Assembly: GCA_959596505.1 (NCBI GenBank)
Contig: CAUFWM010000006.1
Span: 1 to 48,600 of the forward strand
Direction: 5' to 3'
Source: an uncultured Collinsella sp.
GTDB taxonomy: Bacteria; Actinomycetota; Coriobacteriia; Coriobacteriales; Coriobacteriaceae
Length of the DNA: 48,600 bases
Below are positions 41,430 to 48,600 of this stretch, piece after piece. How positions within the stretch are numbered: the first letter of the stretch is position 1; every line of letters begins with the position of its first letter. Below the pieces are notes generated by a model. That model was given only the letters and a program-made list of their open reading frames with translations. It was not told where the DNA came from and searched no databases. The translations under genes and the position numbers were made by a program.

Positions 41430-43658
41430 ATGGAGCAATCGAGCCTGTTTGGTGACGGTGTGGACATCGATACCGAAACGCCCGCGACCGCGGAAGCCAC
41501 CGCACCGACCGATGCCCGTGCCCAGGCGGCAGCGCGCGCGGCCGAACTGCGCCACGAGCTCGACTACCACGCCTATCGCTACTACATGCTCGATGCGCCC
41601 GAGATCACGGACGCCGCCTTTGACAAAATGCTCGTTGAGCTGCAGGAAATCGAGGCGACCTACCCCGATTTGGTAACGCCCGACAGCTACACCCAGCGCG
41701 TGGGCGGGTACGTGAGCGAGCAGTTTACGCCGGTCACGCATATGGCGCGCATGTATTCCATGGACGATGCCATGGATCTGGACGAACTCGACGCATGGCT
41801 CCAGCGCACCGAGGACGCGCTTGGTGCCGGCAGCGTCACCTATACCTGCGAGCTTAAGATCGACGGTCTGGGCGTGGCGCTTACCTACCAAAACGGCACC
41901 TTTGTGCGCGCCGCCACGCGCGGTGACGGCACAACGGGCGAGGACGTGTCGCTCAACGTGCGTACCATCAAGGATGTGCCCATGCACCTGTCCGAGCCGG
42001 CGCTCGCCCACATGGGTGCCGACCGCGAGCGCGCCATCGAAGTACGCGGCGAGGTCTATATGCCCAAGGGCAGCTTTGTTCGTCTGAATGAAGAGGCCGA
42101 TGCCGAGGGACGCGACCCCTTTGCCAACCCGCGCAACGCCGCTGCAGGATCCCTGCGCCAAAAGGACCCCAAGGTGACGGCGCGTCGCGACTTGGCCACC
42201 TTTATTTACGCCATCGCCGATACCGATCCGCTGCATGTCCACAGCCAGCGCGAGTTCCTCGATTGGCTGCGTAGCGCCGGCTTTAGCGTCAACCCCAACG
42301 TGGCACGCTGCGCCACGCCTGCCGAGGTCCACGAGTTCTGCGCCCAGGCCCTCGAGCACCGCGGCGACTTGGACTACGACATCGACGGCGTGGTCGTAAA
42401 GGTCGACAGCTTCCAGCAGCAGCTCGACCTGGGCTTTACCGCCCGCGCGCCGCGCTGGGCCATTGCCTTTAAGTTCCCGCCCGAGGAAAAGCAGACCATC
42501 CTGCGCGAAATCCGCATTCAGGTGGGGCGCACCGGTGTGCTCACGCCGGTCGCCGAGTTCGACCCGGTGACGGTTGCCGGCTCCACCATCGCGCGCGCCA
42601 CACTGCACAACATCGACGAGATCCGCCGCAAAAACGTGCGCGAGGGCGACACCATCATCGTGCACAAGGCAGGCGACGTAATCCCCGAGGTCGTGGGCCC
42701 GGTGCTCGACAAGCGCCCGGCCGATTCGGTCGACTGGCACATGCCCGAGGTCTGCCCCGTGTGCGGCAGCCCCGTGGTCCACGAGGACGGCGAGGTGGCC
42801 TACCGCTGCGTCTCCATCGACTGCCCCGCGCAGCTCAAGGAGCGCCTGCTCCACTGGGTGAGCCGCGGCTGCATGGATGTCGATGGCCTGGGCGATGAGA
42901 TCGTCGACAAGATGATCGCCGCCGGCCTGATCCACGATGTCGCAGACTTCTACCAGCTCACGGTCGATGACATCGCCGGCCTGGACACGGGCCGCACCTA
43001 TGCCAGCTCCAACAGCAAAAAGGGCGTCAAGAAGGGCGACCCCATCCCGGTGGGCCTCAAGACGGCCGAGAAAATCATCGCCGAGCTCAACAAGTCCAAG
43101 AGCCAGCCGCTCGGTCGCGTGCTGTTTGCCCTGGGCATCCGCCATGTGGGCAAGAGCGTGGGCGAGGTCATCGCTGAACGATTCCTGTCGATTGACAAGC
43201 TCATTTTGGCGAGCGAAGAGGACATCGCCGAGTGCGAGGGCATCGGTCCCAAGATTGCGGCGAGCGTCAAGCAGTTCCTGGCCGTGCCCGAGAACCTTGC
43301 CGTGCTGGAACGTCTGCGCCAGGCGGGCCTTTCGCTCGAGGTCGACTTGGGCGCTGCGCACGCGCAAGCCGCAGCCGACGCTGGCGTGGCGGGCGAGCTC
43401 GCCGACGCACGGCCGCTCGCGGGCCTGACTTTCGTGCTTACTGGCACGCTTGTCAATCGCACGCGCGACGAGGCGGGCGCGGCGCTCAAGGTGTTCGGTG
43501 CCAAGGTTTCGGGCAGCGTGTCAAAGAAGACGAGCTATCTGGTCGCCGGCCCCAAAGCGGGCTCCAAGCTCACCAAGGCCGAGCAGCTGGGTGTGCCCGT
43601 GCTGGATGAGGATGCACTCGAGCAGATCCTGGCGACTGGTGAGGTGCCCCAGGCTTAG
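41430..43658 (+). CDS. ligA: NAD-dependent DNA ligase
   Basis: Seals nicks during replication and repair, using NAD. It has 742 residues, somewhat long for LigA because of a 35-residue acidic/Ala-rich N-terminal extension. The adenylated lysine is K143 in CELKIDGLGVAL. The other nucleotidyltransferase motifs are DIDGVVVKV and WAIAFKFPPEE. An OB-fold follows, then a four-Cys zinc finger (CPVCGSP...CVSIDCPAQL), helix-hairpin-helix repeats (CEGIGPKIAASVKQFL) and a C-terminal BRCT domain (AGLTFVLTGTL to the end). The ATG at 41430 follows GAAGGAG. Single gene with its own terminator. Confidence 0.97.
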   Translation: MEQSSLFGDGVDIDTETPATAEATAPTDARAQAAARAAELRHELDYHAYRYYMLDAPEITDAAFDKMLVELQEIEATYPDLVTPDSYTQRVGGYVSEQFTPVTHMARMYSMDDAMDLDELDAWLQRTEDALGAGSVTYTCELKIDGLGVALTYQNGTFVRAATRGDGTTGEDVSLNVRTIKDVPMHLSEPALAHMGADRERAIEVRGEVYMPKGSFVRLNEEADAEGRDPFANPRNAAAGSLRQKDPKVTARRDLATFIYAIADTDPLHVHSQREFLDWLRSAGFSVNPNVARCATPAEVHEFCAQALEHRGDLDYDIDGVVVKVDSFQQQLDLGFTARAPRWAIAFKFPPEEKQTILREIRIQVGRTGVLTPVAEFDPVTVAGSTIARATLHNIDEIRRKNVREGDTIIVHKAGDVIPEVVGPVLDKRPADSVDWHMPEVCPVCGSPVVHEDGEVAYRCVSIDCPAQLKERLLHWVSRGCMDVDGLGDEIVDKMIAAGLIHDVADFYQLTVDDIAGLDTGRTYASSNSKKGVKKGDPIPVGLKTAEKIIAELNKSKSQPLGRVLFALGIRHVGKSVGEVIAERFLSIDKLILASEEDIAECEGIGPKIAASVKQFLAVPENLAVLERLRQAGLSLEVDLGAAHAQAAADAGVAGELADARPLAGLTFVLTGTLVNRTRDEAGAALKVFGAKVSGSVSKKTSYLVAGPKAGSKLTKAEQLGVPVLDEDALEQILATGEVPQA

Positions 43659-43680
43659 TGCATCGATAACCAAATTGAAA

Positions 43681-43718
43681 AACCGCCCGGAAGCACGATG
43701 CCTTCCGGGCGGTTCTTA
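43681..43718. terminator. Two-way terminator between ligA and merR
   Basis: AACCGCCCGGAAG (43681-43693) pairs perfectly with CTTCCGGGCGGTT (43702-43714). It is preceded by A-rich and followed by T-rich sequence, so it suits both convergent genes, and it touches the end of the merR reading frame. Confidence 0.88.
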
Positions 43719-44564
43719 CTTTGCTGGGGCAATCGGCACCGTGATCTGTGTCACATAGGTTGTGGGGTCGTCGCTGATGATGTCGTCGATCAGGGCAATT
43801 TCGCGCGAGGGCCCGGCGGGTGTCAGGTTGCGCTCGCGCATATAGCCGAGCAGCTGCTCATAGCGCGTGCCTGCCTGCCCGTGCGTGCCGCGGAAGCTTA
43901 TAGTCAGGCATCGCGCGGCGGGCCGCGTCTCGACGTCGCCCACGTAATCATCGGTGTTATCGAGCAACAAAAAGACCTCGTCGTAGCCGTCAAAGTCGCC
44001 GGCGGCGAGGCGCTCGGCGCTGATCCCAACGCCCAAGTTGCCCAAGAAGACAAAGGTCTCGTGCTGCCCCTTCTGCAATTGACGAATCTGCCACTCCAGC
44101 GCATAGGCGTCGGTAGGATTGACGCGTTCGCGCAGCACGGCGCAGCGAAGTTCGGGCGCATCGATTGTGCAAATGGTGTCGAGCTTGGTGTTCAGGGCAT
44201 CGTGAAGCAGCGCAAGCCGGTTATCGATCTTGCGCGACACGCGTTCGAGCTCGCGGCGCTTGCGCTCGATGAGCTCCTGCTGCTGAGCCAGCTGCCGCTG
44301 CATAAGGTCCACATCGCGCGTGGTCACAAAATCACGGATTTGCGCGAGTGACAAATCGAGAACGCGCAGGTGGCTGATGGTATTGAGGGTGGAGAGCTGC
44401 CGCGATCCGTAGTAGCGGTACCCGCTCGCCGGATCGATGTGCGCCGGGTCCAGTAGGCCCATCTGCTCGTAATGGCGCAACGTGCCCACGCTCAGGTTAA
44501 ACAGGCGCGCCACCTCGCCAATGCGGAGCAGGCCCTCGGTATGTTCACTTGGCATGTCGATCAC
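43716..44564 (-). CDS. MerR-family regulator with GyrI-like effector domain
   Basis: A 282-residue regulator of the BmrR type. The N-terminal winged helix shows LLRIGEVARLFNLSVGTLRHYEQMGLLDP and DPASGYRYYGSRQLSTL. A coiled-coil follows (about residues 85-120, QRQLAQQQELIERKRRELERV). The C-terminal GyrI-like drug-binding domain carries TFVFLGNLGVGIS and ISFRGTHGQAGTRYEQLLGYM. The GTG at 44564 is chosen because AAAGGAG lies 7 nt upstream; an ATG three codons later is possible. It is encoded 54 bp after the MATE gene on the same strand, so it most likely controls that pump in response to the compounds it exports. Confidence 0.9.
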   Translation of the reverse strand: MIDMPSEHTEGLLRIGEVARLFNLSVGTLRHYEQMGLLDPAHIDPASGYRYYGSRQLSTLNTISHLRVLDLSLAQIRDFVTTRDVDLMQRQLAQQQELIERKRRELERVSRKIDNRLALLHDALNTKLDTICTIDAPELRCAVLRERVNPTDAYALEWQIRQLQKGQHETFVFLGNLGVGISAERLAAGDFDGYDEVFLLLDNTDDYVGDVETRPAARCLTISFRGTHGQAGTRYEQLLGYMRERNLTPAGPSREIALIDDIISDDPTTYVTQITVPIAPAK

Positions 44565-44618
44565 AGGACCGCTCCTTTCAATAGGGTCGGGGAGGGGCGC
44601 CAGGCTTGCGTTGCCCCG

Positions 44619-45965
44619 CTACGCTACCAACTTGTCAAAAGCCCCACGCCGGTTGAGCACGGTAAACGCGACAACACAGATGACTGCCGACAAAATTGAT
44701 CCGCACGGCGAAGCGATGCCCATGGGAAACAGCGTGTCGGAATAGGCGTTCGACAGCAGCCAAGCGCCCGGCACGCGAATGAGCGCCACGGCCAGCACGT
44801 TGTGCGCAAAGCCGATATAGCTCTTGCCGTATGCAGCGAAAAAGCCGCTAAAGCAAATGTGGATGCCGGCAAAGATTGCATCGAAAATATAACTGTGCAT
44901 ATAGCCGGTACCGGCCGCGACCACCGCGGGGTCCTTGGCAAAAAAGCCAATAAACGCCGGCGCCACCAGCCACATCAGCACCGTGATCAGGCAACCGTAC
45001 ACCACCGAGATCGTCATGGCGTCCTTGAGCACCTGACGCGCGCGGTCGCCCTTGCCCGCGCCGGCATTCTGCGCCGTGAGCGCGCTGACGGTGGCGCCCA
45101 TGGAACTCGGCACAATGAACAAAAAGCTGATCATCTTCTCGACCAGGCCCACGGCGGCGGCGTCGACGAGCCCTCGGTGGTTGGCGATGACGGTGATAAA
45201 CATAAACGCCACCTGGATGCAGCCGTCCTGCACGGCCACGGGCACGCCGATCTTAAGGATGCTGCCGAGTACCTCGGGCTGGGGGCGCAGGTCGCTGCGC
45301 TTTACGTGGATGTTCGTGCGGCGGCTCTTGAGCCACACGAGTGCGAGGGCAACGCTGGCCGTCTGTGCTGTCACCGTGCCGAGTGCCGCGCCCACGGGGC
45401 CGAGCCCCATATGGCCGATAAATAGAAAGTCGAGTGCGATGTTGATGATGCATGCCACGCCAATCACGTACATAGGCGAGCGTGAATCACCCAGACCGCG
45501 AAAAATGGCCGAAAGAATGTTGTACGCGGCGATAAAGGGAATGCCGATAAAGCAGATACGCAGGTAGGCGGCGGTTCCTTCGACCGCCTCGGGTGGCGTG
45601 CCAATGAGCGCCACAACCTGCGGGCATAGTGCAAGCAAGATGACGGCCAGCACCACCGAGACACCCATAAAGAGCGTAATGGTGTTGCCGATGGCGGTCT
45701 CGGCGCGATCGAAGCGACGCGAACCCACGGCGTGGCCGACGATGACCGTCGTTCCCATGGCCAGGCCCACGAGCGTCACGGTAATGATATAGAGCGTCTG
45801 CGCGCCATTGCCCACGGCGGTGATGCCGGCAGCGCCGCTAAACTGCCCCATCATGTACAGGTCGGCCATGCCGTAGAGCATCTGCAAAAAGTACGAGAGC
45901 ATATAGGGCAGGGCAAAGACCGCGATGGTCTTGAGGACATTGCCGCGTGTGAGGTCGTGTTCCAT
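44619..45965 (-). CDS. MATE-family multidrug/cation efflux transporter
   Basis: A 448-residue, twelve-helix membrane exporter driven by Na+ or H+. The MATE pattern is clear: an N-terminal LPYMLSYFLQMLYGMADLYMMGQFSG, GTTVIVGHAVGSRRFDRA, a first-half FRGLGDSRSPMYVIG, and a second half with VAVQDGCIQVAFMFITVI and SALTAQNAGAGKGDRA. It fits the NorM/DinF-like group. The substrate cannot be read. The ATG at 45965 has only a weak ribosome site. A MerR-type dyad lies in its promoter and a MerR gene follows in the same operon, a typical self-regulated drug-pump layout. Confidence 0.92.
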   Translation of the reverse strand: MEHDLTRGNVLKTIAVFALPYMLSYFLQMLYGMADLYMMGQFSGAAGITAVGNGAQTLYIITVTLVGLAMGTTVIVGHAVGSRRFDRAETAIGNTITLFMGVSVVLAVILLALCPQVVALIGTPPEAVEGTAAYLRICFIGIPFIAAYNILSAIFRGLGDSRSPMYVIGVACIINIALDFLFIGHMGLGPVGAALGTVTAQTASVALALVWLKSRRTNIHVKRSDLRPQPEVLGSILKIGVPVAVQDGCIQVAFMFITVIANHRGLVDAAAVGLVEKMISFLFIVPSSMGATVSALTAQNAGAGKGDRARQVLKDAMTISVVYGCLITVLMWLVAPAFIGFFAKDPAVVAAGTGYMHSYIFDAIFAGIHICFSGFFAAYGKSYIGFAHNVLAVALIRVPGAWLLSNAYSDTLFPMGIASPCGSILSAVICVVAFTVLNRRGAFDKLVA

Positions 45966-46005
45966 GGGCGGGGCTTTCTGGCTTGGTTCGTTTAGCTACC
46001 AGTGT

Positions 46006-46036
46006 AGTGAAAACCCTATAACTATTGTAGAGTCAA
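46006..46036 (-). promoter_or_regulatory. MerR-type promoter of the MATE operon
   Basis: On the minus strand, TTGACT (46036-46031) and TTCACT (46011-46006) are 19 bp apart, the long spacer typical of MerR-activated promoters. Between and over them lies the dyad ACTCTACAA-TAG-TTATAGGGT, matching at 7 of 9 positions. The -10 is weak, as expected for an activator-dependent promoter. Confidence 0.6.
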
Positions 46037-46114
46037 GGTTTTTGTTGGGTGCCGGGCGAAAAAAGTCACGCTCCAAGCACGATGCTTTGGCCCTCTGTGC
46101 CCCTCACCTCGCCT

Positions 46115-46177
46115 CAAACCATCACAACATTCGCCGTTTTTTGCCAAAATCGGGAAAAGCATCGAATGTTGTGATGG
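46115..46177 (+). repeat. Palindromic repeat family 3, copy 1
   Basis: A 63-bp element with arms CCATCACAACATTCG and CGAATGTTGTGATGG around an AT-rich loop holding TTTTTTGCCAAAA. It matches 47357-47419 at all but two positions. The remaining bases of the gap 45966-46281 hold the MATE promoter and the ribosome site of the next gene. Confidence 0.92.
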
Positions 46178-46281
46178 GTTTTCTGCCACTCGAACGGGTG
46201 GAATCGCTTTCTTGCGCACGAAGGTGTGCGGACCCGTGGGCAGGGGAATAAGGTTGGTTATCCGACTTCATTGGAGGGCTC

Positions 46282-47319
46282 ATGGACCTGCCGATCGTCC
46301 TGTCCCATAAGACTGCCTGGCTGTACCACAACGTGGCGCGCCCGTCCGAGCCGCTCTCGCGAGCAAGCAGCCTATACGATGAGGACTCGCTTGCTAACGA
46401 GGCGGAGCCGACCGCGAGCCTGCCCAAATTGGGACTCGATGCCAAGGGACTGAGGGCTTCAACGGCTGCCGGGATTGTTACCGACTATCTGGTTTCGTTC
46501 GGTATTCCACGAGAAGAGCTCGATCATATCGACACGCTCGTCAACTTCGATTTTGAGCGCTCGACGCCGGCTGGATTTAGGTGCCACGTGTTTGGGGCGC
46601 CGGTACCTCCAGGCCATCTTATCGAGGTGGCAGAGGGCCTTCTAGTGGTTGATGAGGCCATGTGCTTTGTCCAAGCGGGTTCGTGGATGAGTGAGCCCGA
46701 GCAGCTGGAATATGGCTACGAAATCTGCGCCCGATACCATTTGAATCATCTGTCGACAGGCGATTATATCGAGATGGGGCAGAGGTATACCGTTGCCGAC
46801 TTGATTGCCTATTGCAATGAGAACCGATCTCGTCAGGGGGCTATACGCGCGGCCGCCGTGCTCAAGCGCGTGCACGATGGCGCGCGGTCGCCCATGGAGA
46901 CGGCCACCGCAATCATGGTCGTAGCAAAGCGTTCCCAGGGAGGGCTGGGATACGCCAAGATCGAGCTCAACCATCGGGTCGATGTTCCCAACGAGTTCAA
47001 ATATCTCGCTAAGGCCGGGTATTTCGAGATCGACGTATATGCGCCTGCGAGTGGTACGGGGATTGAATACAACGGCTCGGACCATCTTGATAAACAGCGC
47101 AGCGCGTCGGATGCGGAGCGTATGACCGTGCTGAGCGCGCTGGGCTTTAGGATGATCGTCCTCACCGGGACTCAGTTTGCCCATCAGCTGCAATTTCACC
47201 GGGCGATGAACGCCATCGCGCTCGCAATGGGCCTCAAGTGCGACCGGAGCGAAGCGTTCCAAAAACGTCAGAACGACCTACGAGAATTCGTGATTCGGCA
47301 CTGGGACGGCGGCCTTTAG
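46282..47319 (+). CDS. Uncharacterised protein with DUF559/Vsr-like nuclease fold
   Basis: A 345-residue protein. I recognise the C-terminal part, from about residue 202, as the DUF559-type PD-(D/E)XK fold. SPMET (E206) opens it; the core is D251 in FEIDVYAP and E262-x-N264 in GIEYNGSDH, followed by SASDAERMTVLSALGFRMIVLTGTQF. The usual third position (K or similar) is Asn here, as DUF559 proteins often vary. The N-terminal 200 residues are not recognised; in related actinobacterial proteins this region is sometimes an AbiEi-like antitoxin domain, but no clear helix-turn-helix is seen. The ATG at 46282 follows TTGGAGGG. It stands alone between two direct copies of repeat family 3, which hints at acquired DNA. 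Nuclease activity, toxin function or a decayed role all remain possible. Confidence 0.6.
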   Translation: MDLPIVLSHKTAWLYHNVARPSEPLSRASSLYDEDSLANEAEPTASLPKLGLDAKGLRASTAAGIVTDYLVSFGIPREELDHIDTLVNFDFERSTPAGFRCHVFGAPVPPGHLIEVAEGLLVVDEAMCFVQAGSWMSEPEQLEYGYEICARYHLNHLSTGDYIEMGQRYTVADLIAYCNENRSRQGAIRAAAVLKRVHDGARSPMETATAIMVVAKRSQGGLGYAKIELNHRVDVPNEFKYLAKAGYFEIDVYAPASGTGIEYNGSDHLDKQRSASDAERMTVLSALGFRMIVLTGTQFAHQLQFHRAMNAIALAMGLKCDRSEAFQKRQNDLREFVIRHWDGGL

Positions 47320-47356
47320 GGGCGTTTTGGTCCTTCTGCGGGGTGCTGTGGGCAGG

Positions 47357-47419
47357 CAAACCATCACAACATTCGACGTTTTTTGCCAAAAACGGGAAAA
47401 GCATCGAATGTTGTGATGG
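47357..47419 (+). repeat. Palindromic repeat family 3, copy 2
   Basis: Direct copy of 46115-46177 with two base differences, in the same orientation, 38 bp after the nuclease-fold gene. Its hairpin may also terminate that gene. From here to 47552 I see only a possible TATTAT -10 at 47507-47512 for moaA. Confidence 0.92.
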
Positions 47420-47552
47420 TCTGTGTTGAGGATGGGCTTGGAAGGTCCGTTTTGTTCGAGGCGACCTGTCCTGTCGTACGGGTGTCGGCATGATTCTCTC
47501 GTGGGGTATTATGTTTTCCGAAGAATAAAACGCCGCGTGAGGGGAGGGCTGC

Positions 47553-48600
47553 GTGGACGGGCACGTGCAACATGACGGTTTTGGCCGCGATATCAACTAC
47601 CTGCGCATTGCCGTTACCGACAAGTGCAATTTCCGCTGCATCTATTGCATGCCGGCCGATGGCGTGGCGCCCCGCGCGCACGACGAGCTGCTCAGCGCCG
47701 AGGAAATCGCCCGCTTTGTGCGCTTGGTAGCGGGGGAGGGCATTCGCCGCGTGCGCCTGACGGGCGGCGAGCCGCTGGTCAGCCGCCGTATCATCCCGCT
47801 CATTCGTGACATCCGCGCGATTCCGCAGATCGAGGACATCTCGCTCACCACCAACGGCGCCCTGCTGCCCAAGCTGGCGCCGCAGCTCAAAGATGCCGGG
47901 CTTAACCGCGTCAATATCTCGCTCGACACGCTCGACCCTACGCTGTTTGGAAAAATCACGCGCCTGGGTCGACTCGAGCAGACCATGGCTGGCATCGACG
48001 CGGCGCTGGCTTGGGGCTTTGAGCCCGTTAAGGTCAACTGCGTTGTAGTGCGCCGGCTCAACCAGGATGTAGCGGCCCTCGCGCGGCTCACGCTCGACCG
48101 CCCCATCCACCTGCGCTTTATCGAATACATGCCCATCGGCGACGAACACACGAGCTCGCATTGCGCTGTGGACCCGCATGCGCCCGCGCTCAATCCCGAG
48201 CTGTGGGACGCGAGCGATACCGTGCCGAGCGACGAGCTGCGGGCGCGCATCAATGCCGGGGCCGCCGCGACGGGACTGGGCGAGCTCGAGCCGCTCGACA
48301 TCAACGACGCTCCTGCCGGCGCGGGCCCTGCGCGCTATTGGCACTTTCCGGGCGCGGCGGGAACGGTCGGCTTCATTAGCGCCATGTCCAACCATTTTTG
48401 CGCGAACTGCAACCGTCTGCGCTTGACGGCCGATGGCAACGTGCGTCCGTGCCTGTTCAGCGATGCCGAGTGTTCGGTGCGTGAGGCGCTGCGTCGTGGT
48501 GATGATATGCAGGTACTTTCGATTTGGCGCGATGCCGTGGCCCATAAACCGCAGGAACACGCGATAATTGAGGGCACGCAACGATTTATGTCCCAAATCG
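47553..48600 (+). CDS. moaA: GTP 3',8-cyclase MoaA (cut by the window edge)
   Basis: A radical SAM enzyme that turns GTP into 3',8-cyclo-GTP in the first step of molybdenum cofactor synthesis. 349 codons are present and no stop is reached, but the last residues (RFMSQI) are the usual end region, so only a few residues are missing. The radical SAM cluster cysteines are C25, C29 and C32 (CNFRCIYC). LTGGEPLV and NISLDTLDP are SAM-side motifs. The second cluster uses C283, C286 and C300 (FCANCNRLRL...VRPC). The GTG at 47553 follows GGGGAGGG. Other moa/moe genes would be to the right. Its presence implies a molybdoenzyme in this organism. Confidence 0.94.
   Translation, partial: MDGHVQHDGFGRDINYLRIAVTDKCNFRCIYCMPADGVAPRAHDELLSAEEIARFVRLVAGEGIRRVRLTGGEPLVSRRIIPLIRDIRAIPQIEDISLTTNGALLPKLAPQLKDAGLNRVNISLDTLDPTLFGKITRLGRLEQTMAGIDAALAWGFEPVKVNCVVVRRLNQDVAALARLTLDRPIHLRFIEYMPIGDEHTSSHCAVDPHAPALNPELWDASDTVPSDELRARINAGAAATGLGELEPLDINDAPAGAGPARYWHFPGAAGTVGFISAMSNHFCANCNRLRLTADGNVRPCLFSDAECSVREALRRGDDMQVLSIWRDAVAHKPQEHAIIEGTQRFMSQI

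Noticed and set aside
47420..47552. Molybdenum cofactor riboswitch before moaA
   Set aside because: The leader is short and I could not find the conserved stems or loops of that riboswitch.

Overview
The window reads as ordinary chromosome from a GC-rich, Gram-positive-type anaerobe. My best guess is a Collinsella-like member of the Coriobacteriia. The grounds are high-GC codon use, a PTS HPr beside actinobacterial-style genes, a GlnR-like regulator, nickel lactate-racemase genes, and several families of short palindromic intergenic repeats. This placement is inference; no rRNA or tRNA gene was found to confirm it.

Layout. A collapsed MFS transporter (1-353) is followed by hisS and ppc. A lactate-racemase region comes next: larA and a LarD-like channel on the plus strand, converging on larB-larC1-tetR on the minus strand. 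serB and aspS are divergent, followed by a lone HPr protein. An iron block holds feoA-feoA-feoB and a small Cys-rich FeoB partner. A LacI regulator precedes uxaC-uxaB-uxaA (galacturonate/glucuronate breakdown) with clear palindromic operators. A GltD-like flavoprotein stands alone. The complete kdp potassium system follows, with kdpDE divergent from kdpFABC. Then come an old-yellow-enzyme flavoprotein with GntR and LacI regulators nearby, a divergent glutamine synthetase beside a GlnR-like regulator, an HtrA protease, ligA, a MATE pump with a MerR regulator, a DUF559-type nuclease-fold protein, and moaA running off the right edge.

How it fits together. Most loci are small self-contained modules: transport plus its regulator (kdp, feo, MATE) or a pathway plus its repressor (uxa). 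Module ends are often marked by unusual palindromic elements. Nested 120-130 nt hairpins flank larA-larD, an 87-88 bp repeat flanks the whole kdp locus as direct copies, and a 63 bp repeat flanks the nuclease gene.

The points I find most worth attention are: (1) a glutamine synthetase homologue that has lost both E212/E220-type metal ligands, the H269-type histidine and the E327-type residue; (2) an HPr with aspartate at the Ser46 position; (3) a LarC that stops after its first domain, with a tetR gene where larC2 would lie; (4) a LarD-like channel whose second NPA motif is NQA; (5) repeat-bounded gene modules; (6) repeated operator-like palindromes in the feo and uxa loci. I do not see a CRISPR array, prophage, transposase or defence island.
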